A stretch of 64,000 nucleotides of DNA. Origin: DATARH01 sp036268075. GTDB lineage: Bacteria; Pseudomonadota; Alphaproteobacteria; ATCC43930; CGMCC-115725. Below, one piece after another: positions 16,019 through 24,685 of the stretch; within the stretch, counting starts at the first letter, position 1; each line of letters opens with the position of its first letter. The stretch spans positions 30,540 through 94,539 of the forward strand of contig DATAUV010000010.1 of NCBI GenBank assembly GCA_036268075.1, given 5' to 3'. The notes under the pieces are model-generated. The model ran no database searches and was not told the DNA's origin. It saw only the letters and a list, made by a program, of their open reading frames with translations. The translations under genes and the position numbers were made by a program.

Positions 16019-17617
16019 TCAGCCGATCTCCTTGGCCACCGGCAGGGTGAACTGGAACCGGCTGCCCTGCCCCGGGGTCGATTCGATCCAGATGTGACCG
16101 CCGTGGTACTCGATCACTTTTTTGACGATCGCGAGTCCTATGCCGGTGCCGGGGTATTTCTCGCGCTCGTGGAGCCGCTGGAAGATCAGGAACACCCGTT
16201 CCAGGTATTCGGACTCGATGCCGATGCCATTGTCCTCGACGGTGAATTGCACAAAACCGTCGGTGGGCTCGCCCGCCTCGATACGAACGAGCGGGGCATC
16301 GGCGCGCCGGAACTTGATCGCGTTGCCGATCAGGTTTTGAAACAGTTGCGTGAGCTGGACGCGCTCGCCGGTGATTCGCGGCAGCCGGCCTAGCTCGACC
16401 TTTGCCTCGCTGTCGATGATGGCGCCCTGAAGATTGGCCAGGGTCGATTCGAGGAGGTCGTTCATGTCCAGCGTCTCGAACGAATGGCCGTGGCGGCCGA
16501 CGTGGGAGAACGCCAGCAGGTCCTTCACCAGCCGCTGCATCCGCGTGGCGCCGTCGACGGCGTAGCCGATGAATTCAATGGCATCCTGATCGAGCTTGTC
16601 GCCGTAGCGCCGCTGCAAGAGCTGGCAATAGCTCGCGACCATGCGCAGCGGCTCCTGCAGATCATGCGAGGCGACGTAGGCGAACTGCTCGAGCTCGGCG
16701 TTGGAGCGCTTCAGCTCGGTCGCGTACTCTTCCAGCTCGACGGCCTTGCGCCGAAGCTCCTCCTCGGTGCGCTTGAGCTTGGTGATGTCGAGCCGGATGC
16801 CGATCGTCCCGCCATCGGAGGTGCGGCGCTCGGTCACCTGAATCCAACGCCCGTCGCTGCGCAGCCCGGTCAGGACCCGGCCCGGCGAGCGATGGGCTTT
16901 CATGCGCTTGGCGACCCATTGCTCGACCGTGCCGTTGTTCTCCCACACCGATCCGCTGGAAATGTCGGCGCGCAGCAGGTCTTCGAACGGGGTGCCGGGG
17001 ACGAGCAGGTGCTTGGCGCCCGGAAAATAGCGCTTGGTGATGCTGTTGCAGATGACGATGCGATCCTCGGCGTCGAACAGCATCAGGCTCGCCGGAATGT
17101 TCTCGATCGCCTCGGCGAGCTGGCGATGCGTCGCCATCGCGCGAAGATTGGCCTCGGTCTGGGCGGTGACGTCGCCGCCCATGCCGCGATAGCCGGTGAA
17201 TTCGTCGTCGGCGTCGCGATGCGGCTTTCCGCTCGCGCGGATGAAATGCGAACCGTCCGCGGTGTGCACCTGAAACACGAAATCCCGGAATGACTTTTGC
17301 GCCCGGATATCGGCAAGGACGCGCTCGACCTTGGGATCGTCGCGGTCGACCACCAGGTCGTCGAAGGTTTTGCCGATCAGCCGGGCGGTGTCGAGATCGG
17401 TCATTGCGCCGAGGCGCCCGACGATATGGGTGAAGCGGAGGTCGGGCCCGGTCTCGAAAAGCCAGGTCTGCGAGGCCATGAGAACCTTATTCAGCTTGTC
17501 CTCGGTCTTGGCCAATTTGGCCCGGGCCAGCGACAACGCGGCCTCGCTCTCCGCGAGCCGGTGGCGCAACTCCCGATCGTCGTCGCTCCGGAGGAGGCTG
17601 TTGGCTGCCGCACTCAT
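16019..17617 (-). CDS. soluble PAS-PAS sensor histidine kinase
   Basis: 532 residues, no membrane helix. A coiled N-terminus leads to PAS 1 (about 45-165, with GYRGMGGDVTAQTEANLRAM after it) and PAS 2 (about 170-275; ITKLKRTEEELRRKAVELEE ends it). The kinase core has the phytochrome-class HisKA box YVASHDLQEPLRMVASYCQL and ATPase boxes NLIGNAIKFR, VEDNGIGIE and GTGIGLAIVKKVI. The last 250 residues are closely paralogous to the upstream kinase. The ATG overlaps that gene's stop as ATGA. The signal is unknown; PAS domains could bind a flavin, heme or small ligand. Confidence 0.93.
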   Translation of the reverse strand: MSAAANSLLRSDDDRELRHRLAESEAALSLARAKLAKTEDKLNKVLMASQTWLFETGPDLRFTHIVGRLGAMTDLDTARLIGKTFDDLVVDRDDPKVERVLADIRAQKSFRDFVFQVHTADGSHFIRASGKPHRDADDEFTGYRGMGGDVTAQTEANLRAMATHRQLAEAIENIPASLMLFDAEDRIVICNSITKRYFPGAKHLLVPGTPFEDLLRADISSGSVWENNGTVEQWVAKRMKAHRSPGRVLTGLRSDGRWIQVTERRTSDGGTIGIRLDITKLKRTEEELRRKAVELEEYATELKRSNAELEQFAYVASHDLQEPLRMVASYCQLLQRRYGDKLDQDAIEFIGYAVDGATRMQRLVKDLLAFSHVGRHGHSFETLDMNDLLESTLANLQGAIIDSEAKVELGRLPRITGERVQLTQLFQNLIGNAIKFRRADAPLVRIEAGEPTDGFVQFTVEDNGIGIESEYLERVFLIFQRLHEREKYPGTGIGLAIVKKVIEYHGGHIWIESTPGQGSRFQFTLPVAKEIG

Positions 17618-19470
17618 GACACAAGCATCCTTTGCCGCTGGTCCACGGCCGGAACGTCGCTCTCTTCAAGCTCGTCGGCATCGCCGGCGGTCGGGAGGGT
17701 AAAATTGAACCGGGTGCCCTCCCCCACCGTCGATTCGATCCAGATTCGACCGCCGTGGTATTCGACCACCTTTTTCGCGATGGCGAGCCCGATCCCGGTG
17801 CCGGCGTATTTTTCGCGCTCGTGCAGCCGCTGAAAGATCACGAAGGCGCGCTCCAGGTGCTCCTCGGGGATGCCGATGCCGTTATCCTCGACGAGGAACC
17901 GGGTCATCCCGTCGCCATTGTCGCTCGCGGTGACGCGGATCACCGGCGGCTCGTCGCGACGGAACTTGATCGCGTTGCCGATCAGGTTCTGGAAAAGCTG
18001 GGCGAGCTGGACCCGCTCGCCGACGATCCGCGGCAGGGGGCCGCGCTCGATCCGCGCCTCGCCCTCGGCGATGGCGCCGGCGAGGTTGGCGAGCGCGCCG
18101 TCGACGACCCCGTTCATGTCGAGCGGCTCGAAGGAGCCGCCGATGCGGCCGACCCGGGAATAGGCCAACAGGTCCTTGATGAGCCGCGTCATCCGGCCCG
18201 CCCCGTCGACCGCGAAGGCGATGAACTCGGCGCCGTCCTCGCCGAGCTTGTCGCCGTAGCGGCGTTGCAGGAGCTGGCAATAGCTGGTGACCATGCGCAG
18301 CGGTTCCTGCAGGTCGTGCGAGGCGACGTAGGCGAATTGCTCCAGTTCCGTATTAGAGCGTTTCAGCTCGGTCGCGGCCTCTTCCAGCTCGGTGGTCTTT
18401 TGCGTCAGCTCGACCGCGTTCTGTTCCAGCCGGGCCGCGTTCTGTTCGAGCCGGAAGAACTGGACCGCAAGGATCCGGAACAGAATGGCGGCCCCGAGCA
18501 CCACGCCCAGCGCGGCGATCGCGATCATCAGCGACTGGCGTCGCCAGGGCGCCAGAGCCACGGCTTCCGACGCGCCCACGGTCACGGCGAGCGGATAATC
18601 GGTGATCGGCTGGGCCGACACGATGCGCGGAAGCTCGCCGATATACCCCACCGTGCGGAAGGTGCCGCCGCCGTTCGCGAGCGTGTCGTACCACGGAGAG
18701 GTCGTCGGGATTTTCCGGCCGATCTTGTCCTCTACGTGAGGTTGGCGGGCGAGCAGCGTGCCGTCGCGGCGGAACAGGCTCACGGCGCGGCCTTCGTTCG
18801 CGGTCAGCACTTTGTAGAAGTCCTCGAAATACCGGGACTCGGTAACGCCGGCGACGATGCCGAGGAATTCGCCGCGAGGGCCGCTGATCCGGCGCGAGAT
18901 CGTCATGACCCAGGTGCCGGTGATCTTGTCGACCACCGGCGCTCCGATGACGACGCCCGTGCCGGCGTGGTCTCGCCAATAGGTGACGTAATCGCGCTCC
19001 GAGAGATCGATGCGCAGCGCCGGCCACCCGCGCGAGTAGCCGACGATCTTGCCGGCATTGTCGATCAGCTCGATCGCGTTGGCCTGGGGCAGGCTGCGCA
19101 ACCGGTCGCGCAGGAAGCGGTGGGAGTCGTAAGTCCCCATCTGCTGCCTGTACTGATCCTCGTCGGTGACGCCGGCGGCGGCAACCATCGCCTGCGCTTC
19201 CTGCAAGACCAGATCGATCCCCTGGAGCGCCCGCGCCGTCTGCTCGGCCAGGACCACCGCGAGGTTGTGCGTATCCCGTTCCTCGTCGGCCATCCGATCC
19301 CGGTAAAGGTTCCAGATGGACAGGCACGCCGCGACAATGGTGACGGCGATCGTGAGCGACCCCCCGAGAACCAGGGGTCGGGCGGAGCGTAAACTGCGGT
19401 TGGGCCGACCGATAAGGGTCATCATCGGCAGATCTGGCTCGACGTTCGGGCTGCGGAGGCAGTCCCTCAT
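17614..19470 (-). CDS. membrane sensor histidine kinase with periplasmic Cache-like domain
   Basis: 618 residues. Membrane helix 1 near 33-53, a periplasmic sensing region of about 250 residues (double-Cache style: DYVTYWRDHAGTGVVIGAPV, GTWVMTISRRISGPRGEFLG), membrane helix 2 near 308-331, then a coiled coil with repeated ARLEQNA/VELTQK heptads. The kinase core carries YVASHDLQEPLRMVTSYCQL, NLIGNAIKFR, VEDNGIGIPE and GTGIGLAIAKKVV. First gene of the four-gene signalling run. Alternative starts at residues 16-17 are possible. Confidence 0.92.
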   Translation of the reverse strand: MRDCLRSPNVEPDLPMMTLIGRPNRSLRSARPLVLGGSLTIAVTIVAACLSIWNLYRDRMADEERDTHNLAVVLAEQTARALQGIDLVLQEAQAMVAAAGVTDEDQYRQQMGTYDSHRFLRDRLRSLPQANAIELIDNAGKIVGYSRGWPALRIDLSERDYVTYWRDHAGTGVVIGAPVVDKITGTWVMTISRRISGPRGEFLGIVAGVTESRYFEDFYKVLTANEGRAVSLFRRDGTLLARQPHVEDKIGRKIPTTSPWYDTLANGGGTFRTVGYIGELPRIVSAQPITDYPLAVTVGASEAVALAPWRRQSLMIAIAALGVVLGAAILFRILAVQFFRLEQNAARLEQNAVELTQKTTELEEAATELKRSNTELEQFAYVASHDLQEPLRMVTSYCQLLQRRYGDKLGEDGAEFIAFAVDGAGRMTRLIKDLLAYSRVGRIGGSFEPLDMNGVVDGALANLAGAIAEGEARIERGPLPRIVGERVQLAQLFQNLIGNAIKFRRDEPPVIRVTASDNGDGMTRFLVEDNGIGIPEEHLERAFVIFQRLHEREKYAGTGIGLAIAKKVVEYHGGRIWIESTVGEGTRFNFTLPTAGDADELEESDVPAVDQRQRMLVS

Positions 19471-19589
19471 TGCCGGCCATTCCTAACGACATATGGTTAA
19501 TCGATCTTCAATGCCGCTTGAGTCACGGAGAGGATCGCTCTCGGTCACAGCATATGACCGGCGACGTGATGCCCAATGGTTAAAAAGGC

Positions 19590-19666
19590 TGGCGGACCCG
19601 ATACGATTCGAACGTACGACCCCTGCCTTCGGAGGGCAGTGCTCTATCCAGCTGAGCTACGGGTCC
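19590..19666 (-). tRNA. tRNA-Arg (anticodon CCG)
   Basis: A complete cloverleaf on the minus strand: acceptor GGACCCG/CGGGTCC, D arm with AGCTCAGCTGGATAGAGC, anticodon stem CTGCC/GGCAG around loop CTCCGAA (anticodon CCG, reads CGG), T arm with GTTCGAATC, discriminator G and an encoded CCA. 77 nt with CCA. A small ORF on the other strand across it is not real. Confidence 0.97.
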
Positions 19667-19716
19667 CTGGCCAGCGTGACTTGACTTAGCGCCTCGGCGG
19701 CGGCGGCGCAAGGGCG

Positions 19717-20823
19717 CTAGCCGCTATGCGCCGGGGTTGGCGCCGGGGTTGACGACTGGGTTGGGGGCCAGGGGCGGGCGTTTTCGGCGGCGTCTTCGCG
19801 CGAAGGCAAGGGCGCGGTGCGGTCGAGCACCCAGCTTGCGACATCCCGGGCGACCGTGGCGCCGTCGAGGTCGCGGTAGAGCATGTGATAGCCGTGCGGG
19901 TAATAGGCTAGCCGCGGGGTCGTGCCCGGGCTCGTGTCTCGGACGGCCGGGAGACCGCCGACGAAAAGCCGTACGGGGTCCGGCGGGATGATCTGGTCAT
20001 GCGCGCCGTATTGCAGCAACAGCGGCGTCCTGAGCTTGGGCGCCGCGTCGAGCGCCGCGGTCATCAGGTTGACGAGGCCGTAGACCGCGTCGACCCGCGT
20101 GGCCTTGATGATCAGTGGGTCGCGCGCCATCGCCCGGAGCACCGCGTTGTTGTCGCAGGCGACGATGCGGAGCTGGTTGCCGGTGAATGTCGCGCTCGGG
20201 AACAGCCGCACCATCGCCCACAACCCGATCCGCTCCGGCAGGTTCATCGTCTCGTACCCCCACACCGCGGGGGCGCCGAGGATGACGCCGTCGACATCGG
20301 GCCTTGGCGTGCCGCTCTCGCCGGTCTCGGCGATGATCGCGACCGCCCCGCCCATGCTTTCGCCGAGCAGGTACAGGGGGATGCCCGGATAGCGCTGGCG
20401 CAACAGCCGCGCGGCGGTCGCGGCGTCGGCGGCGAGCGGCGCGCGGCCGGGCCACAGGGTCCGGTCGGGCGACGCGCCGAACCCGCGCTGGTCGTAGGCA
20501 TAGGTCGCGATCCCGTTCTCGGCCCACAGCTTGGCGGGGATCGCGAAGGCGTTGCGGTAGTCGTTGAAGCCGTGCAGCGCGAGGATCACCGCTTTCGGCT
20601 CGGCGCCCGGCGGCAACCACACCTTAAGCGGCAGCGAGACCCCGTCGGCGGCGATGAAGAGGTCGTCGTCAAGGCGCGGCGCGACACCGGTCGCGGTGGC
20701 GGCGCGGGCGGTGCCGATTCCTTGCTGGCGGGCGGCGGCGTCGGTGTCGGGGGCGCAGCCCGCCAGCACCAGCACGGCGCAGATTGCGGCAAGCCGAGCG
20801 ATAAAACCGGGACACCGGGTCAT
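19717..20823 (-). CDS. lipoprotein alpha/beta hydrolase (monoacylglycerol lipase-like, S33 type)
   Basis: 368 residues. The signal peptide ends in a lipobox (VLVLAGCAPD), so it is probably anchored as a lipoprotein. The hydrolase core shows ILALHGFNDYRN (oxyanion loop), DQRGFGASP, the nucleophile elbow LLGESMGGA, an acid in QYGAHDQIIPPDPVR and the catalytic His in YYPHGYHMLYRDLDG. Closest in pattern to bacterial monoglyceride lipases/lysophospholipases. The C-terminal tail is Pro/Ser/Thr rich. ATG at 20823 gives a proper signal peptide; a start six codons earlier is less likely. Confidence 0.9.
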   Translation of the reverse strand: MTRCPGFIARLAAICAVLVLAGCAPDTDAAARQQGIGTARAATATGVAPRLDDDLFIAADGVSLPLKVWLPPGAEPKAVILALHGFNDYRNAFAIPAKLWAENGIATYAYDQRGFGASPDRTLWPGRAPLAADAATAARLLRQRYPGIPLYLLGESMGGAVAIIAETGESGTPRPDVDGVILGAPAVWGYETMNLPERIGLWAMVRLFPSATFTGNQLRIVACDNNAVLRAMARDPLIIKATRVDAVYGLVNLMTAALDAAPKLRTPLLLQYGAHDQIIPPDPVRLFVGGLPAVRDTSPGTTPRLAYYPHGYHMLYRDLDGATVARDVASWVLDRTAPLPSREDAAENARPWPPTQSSTPAPTPAHSG

Positions 20824-20904
20824 TGGATTGCACCGCCGCAACGCGTATCATCCGCCGCCGCGGCTGGTCAACCCGCCGCCCCACCGCCCTTTCCCGGATG
20901 CTTC

Positions 20905-21105
20905 ATGCCCGAATTCGAAACCATCGAGATCGACGACGCGGTCGCCGCCTGCAACGGCAGCGGCGGCGCGCTCGGCCACCCGCGCGTCTACCTGAACCTC
21001 GAGCCCGGCGGCCGCGCCGAATGCCCGTACTGCTCGCGCATTTTCATCAACAAGCGGCTCGTCCCGCATGGCGCGGACGGCGGCGCGCCGCATTACCCCG
21101 ACTGA
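20905..21105 (+). CDS. small CHCC-type zinc-finger protein
   Basis: 66 residues with a zinc site C...H...CPYC: VAACNGSGGALGHPRVYLNL then ECPYCSRIFI. This is the zf-CHCC family, whose mitochondrial relative is the complex I accessory subunit NDUFS6. Bacterial members are small proteins of unclear role common in alphaproteobacteria. It lies 12 bp before polA on the same strand and is probably co-transcribed. The frame is open further upstream, but the family starts here. Confidence 0.9.
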   Translation: MPEFETIEIDDAVAACNGSGGALGHPRVYLNLEPGGRAECPYCSRIFINKRLVPHGADGGAPHYPD

Positions 21106-21117
21106 CGGAGCGCCGCG

Positions 21118-23922
21118 ATGGAGCTCAACACGGCGGTGCCGCACCATGTCTACCTGATCGACGGATCGGGCTTCATCTTCCGCGCCTATCACGCGCTGCC
21201 GCCGCTGACCCGTTCCGACGGCATCCCGACGAGCGCCGTGCTCGGCTTTTCCAACATGCTGGCAAAGCTGCTCGACGAGACCGACGCCGACCACATCGCC
21301 GTCATCTTCGACCATTCCGGCAAATCGTTCCGCAACCAGCTCTACGACCAGTACAAGGCCCACCGCCCCGACGCGCCCGAGGATCTGAAGCCGCAATTCG
21401 CCCTCGTCCGCGCCGCGACGGACGCGTTCAGCGTGTGCCGCATCGAGCTCGAAAACTACGAGGCCGACGACCTCATCGCGACCTATGCGCGCGAAGCCGA
21501 GAACGAGGGCGCGGTCGTCACGATCGTCTCGTCCGACAAGGATTTGATGCAGCTCGTCAACGACAAGGTGACGATGCTCGACCCGATGAAAAACCGCCAG
21601 ATCGGCGACGCCGAGGTGCGCGAGCGGTTCGGCGTCGGTCCCGACAAGGTGATCGAGGTGCAGGCGCTGGCCGGCGACTCGGTCGACAATGTGCCGGGCG
21701 TCCCCGGCATCGGGGTCAAGACCGCGGCCGAGCTGATCAACACCTATGGCGACCTCGAAACCCTCCTCGACCGCGCAACCGAAATCAAGCAGCCGAAGCG
21801 CCGCGAAAGCCTGATCGAGCATGCCGACAAGGCGCGGCTTTCCAAGGTGCTGGTGACTCTAGATACCAAGGTGCCGCTGCCCTGCCCGCTCAGCGATTTG
21901 CGGGTCAAGCCGATGGACCCGGACAAGCTCCTCCCCTGGCTCAAGGAGATGGAGTTCCGCACGCTGGCGACGCGCATGGCGCAGCGGATGAGCGGCGCCA
22001 TCGCCGTCGCCGAGGCCGCGATCGCCGGCCCGGCCGAGCCGGTAACGCCTGAAATCCTGCCGTTCACGGCCCCGCACACCTACACGCTGATCGACACGCT
22101 CGAAGGGCTCGACACCTGGATCGCGGCGGCGACCGCAACCGGCGCCGTCGCGATCTGGCCGGCCGCGAGCGCCGTTCCGGGCGCCCGCCCCGCCCTCGCC
22201 GGCATCTCGCTGGCGCTGATGCCGGGGATGGCCGCCTATGTGCCGCTCGGCCATCGCGAACCGGGGAGCCAGACCAGCCTCGACCTCGCCGCCGAGCCGC
22301 CGCGCTCCAACGCCCTGTCTCTCGACGACGCGCTCGCCCGCCTGAAGCCGCTGCTGGAGGACCGCTCGGTCCTCAAGATCGTGCCCGACGCCAAGGCCGC
22401 CGCGCACATGCTGTTGCGCCACGGCATCGCGCTCGGCCCTTACGACTGCACGATGCTGATGTCGTACGTGCTCGACGGCGGCCAGGTCGAGCATGCCATC
22501 GAACCGCTGACCCAGCGCAGCTTCGACCACGAGCTGTCATCCGCGAAGAACCTGCTCGGCACCGGCAGGAACCTGGTGCCGTTCGCCGAGATCGCCCCCG
22601 AGACCGCCCGCGACTATGCCGCCGAACGCGCCGACGCCGCGCTCAGGGTCCACGCGCTGCTGAAATCGCGCCTGGTGCGCGAGAAGATGACCGCGTTCTA
22701 CGAGACGATCGAGCGCCCGCTCGTGCCGGCCGTCGCCGAAATGGAAAATAACGGCGTCCAACTCGACCATCAGGCGCTCGGCGAGATGTCGCGCGATTTC
22801 GCCCGCCGCATCGCCGACATCGAGACGGCGATCTATCAGGACGTCGGGCACGAGTTCAACATCGGCTCGACCAAGCAGCTCGGCGACATCCTCTTTGAAA
22901 AGCTCGGCATGCCGGGCGGCCGCAAGGGCAAGACCGGCGCCTACGGCACCGACGCCTCGATCCTCGAACAATTGTCGCCGCTGCACCCGGTCCCCGCCCG
23001 CGTGCTCGAATGGCGCCAGCTCACCAAGCTCAAATCGACCTATGCCGACGCGCTTGGCGACCAGATAGACCGCGAGACGGGGCGCGTCCACACCACCTAC
23101 GCCCTCGCCGCGACCTCGACCGGCCGCCTCAGCTCGACCGACCCCAACCTCCAGAACATCCCGATCCGCACCGAGGAGGGGAGGAAAATCCGCGCCGCCT
23201 TTGTCGCCGCGCCGGGCCATGTGCTGCTCTCGGCCGATTACAGCCAGATCGAATTGCGCCTGGCCGCCCATGTCGCCGACATCCAGGCCTTGCGGGAGGC
23301 GTTCCTCGCCGGCCACGACATCCACGCCGCGACCGCGAGCGAGGTGTTCGGCGTGCCGCTCGAAACGATGGACCGCGAGACCCGCCGCCGCGCCAAGGCG
23401 ATCAATTTCGGCATCCTCTACGGCATCAGCGCATTCGGCCTCGGCAACCAGATCGGCGTGACGCAAGCCCAGGCGGCCGAGTACATCAGGAAGTATTTCG
23501 AGCGCTTTCCCGGCATCCGCGCCTACATGGAAAAGACCAAGGCCGAGTGCCGCGAGCAGGGCTACGTCGAGACGATCTTCGGTCGCAAGTGCTACATCCC
23601 CGGCATCCGCGACCAGAACCCGATGCGCCGCGCCGGCGCCGAGCGCCAGGCGATCAACGCGCCGCTGCAAGGCTCGGCCGCCGACATCATCAAGCGCGCG
23701 ATGGGCCGCCTCCCCGACGCGCTCGCAGCCGCCGGCCTCAGCGCCAAACCCCTCCTCCAGGTCCACGACGAACTCCTGTTCGAGGTCCCCGAAGCCGAGA
23801 TCGACCAAACCGCCGCGCTCGCCAAGGAAATCATGGAAGGCGCCTGCGCCCCCCATTGCGAAATCTCGGTGCCCCTGGTCGTCGACACCGGCTCCGCCCG
23901 AAGCTGGGACGTCGCGCACTGA
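21118..23922 (+). CDS. polA: DNA polymerase I, proofreading site apparently lost
   Basis: 934 residues. The 5'-3' flap nuclease domain (1 to about 300) is intact: LIDGSGFIFRAYHALPPL, ALAGDSVDNVPGVPGIGVKT. The polymerase domain (about 530-934) has motif A SADYSQIELRLAAH (Asp707), motif B RRRAKAINFGILYGISAFGL and motif C QVHDELLFEV (Asp884). In the middle 3'-5' exonuclease domain the metal ligands are missing: the DxE motif I region reads VAIWPAASAV (near 344-353), motif II reads PDAKAAAHML, and motif III YxxxD reads YAAERAD (Tyr500, Arg504). It should do gap filling and Okazaki processing without proofreading. Start ATG follows GGAG. Confidence 0.96.
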   Translation: MELNTAVPHHVYLIDGSGFIFRAYHALPPLTRSDGIPTSAVLGFSNMLAKLLDETDADHIAVIFDHSGKSFRNQLYDQYKAHRPDAPEDLKPQFALVRAATDAFSVCRIELENYEADDLIATYAREAENEGAVVTIVSSDKDLMQLVNDKVTMLDPMKNRQIGDAEVRERFGVGPDKVIEVQALAGDSVDNVPGVPGIGVKTAAELINTYGDLETLLDRATEIKQPKRRESLIEHADKARLSKVLVTLDTKVPLPCPLSDLRVKPMDPDKLLPWLKEMEFRTLATRMAQRMSGAIAVAEAAIAGPAEPVTPEILPFTAPHTYTLIDTLEGLDTWIAAATATGAVAIWPAASAVPGARPALAGISLALMPGMAAYVPLGHREPGSQTSLDLAAEPPRSNALSLDDALARLKPLLEDRSVLKIVPDAKAAAHMLLRHGIALGPYDCTMLMSYVLDGGQVEHAIEPLTQRSFDHELSSAKNLLGTGRNLVPFAEIAPETARDYAAERADAALRVHALLKSRLVREKMTAFYETIERPLVPAVAEMENNGVQLDHQALGEMSRDFARRIADIETAIYQDVGHEFNIGSTKQLGDILFEKLGMPGGRKGKTGAYGTDASILEQLSPLHPVPARVLEWRQLTKLKSTYADALGDQIDRETGRVHTTYALAATSTGRLSSTDPNLQNIPIRTEEGRKIRAAFVAAPGHVLLSADYSQIELRLAAHVADIQALREAFLAGHDIHAATASEVFGVPLETMDRETRRRAKAINFGILYGISAFGLGNQIGVTQAQAAEYIRKYFERFPGIRAYMEKTKAECREQGYVETIFGRKCYIPGIRDQNPMRRAGAERQAINAPLQGSAADIIKRAMGRLPDALAAAGLSAKPLLQVHDELLFEVPEAEIDQTAALAKEIMEGACAPHCEISVPLVVDTGSARSWDVAH

Positions 23923-23962
23923 GCGTCCATCCAAATGGCGGCGCTTGCGCATCCTCTCCATC

Positions 23963-24044
23963 CGTCATCCCGGCGAAGGCCGGGACCCACTGGTCAGCCG
24001 CTCGTGCGTTTGAACCGTGGGTCCCGGCCTGCGCCGGGATGACG
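23963..24044. repeat. inverted repeat, GTCATCCCGG-type intergenic element
   Basis: Two 28-base arms (23963-23990 and 24017-24044) are near-perfect inverted copies bearing CGTCATCCCGGC and GCCGGGATGACG ends, around a 26-base loop. This is a type of mobile intergenic palindrome widespread in alphaproteobacteria. It lies between polA and the DUF1203 gene; no terminator T-run follows. Confidence 0.8.
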
Positions 24045-24142
24045 TCTGAATGGGTGGAGCGGGCTGAAGGAGACCGCAATCGGCGGGAAGAACACCTCGT
24101 CTGAACCTCTTATCTCCGCTCCATCAGCTTAAGGAGCGAGCC

Positions 24143-24613
24143 ATGAGTTTTCGCATCACCGGCCTTCCGGCCGAGCAATTCGCACCGCTGTTCGACCTGT
24201 CCGACGAGGCGCTCGCCCGGCGTGGCGCGGTGCGGCAGGTCGCCGACGGGCGCTGTCCCGGCTATCCCTGCCGGATCAGCCTGACCGACTCCGAGCCGGG
24301 CGACGAGCTGATCCTCGTCAACCATGAGCATCACCCTGTCGACTCGCCGTACCGCATGCGCTTCGCGATTTACGTCCGCCGCGGCGAGGAGACATTTGAT
24401 GCCGTCGACCGGGTGCCCGAGCAGCTCCGCATCCGCACCCTCGCCGCGCGCGCCTTCGATACGAACGCGATGATGGTCGGGTGGGAACTGGTCGACGGGC
24501 GCGAGCTGGAGGCTGCCATCGAGCGTCTTTTCGCCAACCCGCGCGCCGCCTACGTCCACCTCCACTACGCGGCGCCCGGGTGCTACGCGGCCCGCGTCGA
24601 CCGAGCCCGATAG
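24143..24613 (+). CDS. DUF1203-family protein
   Basis: 156 residues that match the DUF1203 pattern: FRITGLPAEQFAPLF start, CPGYPCRISLTDSEPGDEL, NHEHHPVDSPYRMRFAIYVR, and a conserved C-terminal HYAAPGCYAARVD. Function unknown. Conserved Cys and His residues (GRCPGYPC, HEHH) could bind a metal. A good ribosome site (AAGGAG) sits seven bases before the ATG. Stand-alone gene. Confidence 0.9.
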   Translation: MSFRITGLPAEQFAPLFDLSDEALARRGAVRQVADGRCPGYPCRISLTDSEPGDELILVNHEHHPVDSPYRMRFAIYVRRGEETFDAVDRVPEQLRIRTLAARAFDTNAMMVGWELVDGRELEAAIERLFANPRAAYVHLHYAAPGCYAARVDRAR

Positions 24614-24685
24614 CTTTCGTAGGCCCATAGGCTTTCGTAAACCTATCCGGGTCACACTCCGGGCGGCGATTGCCGGGAGTGGGTC

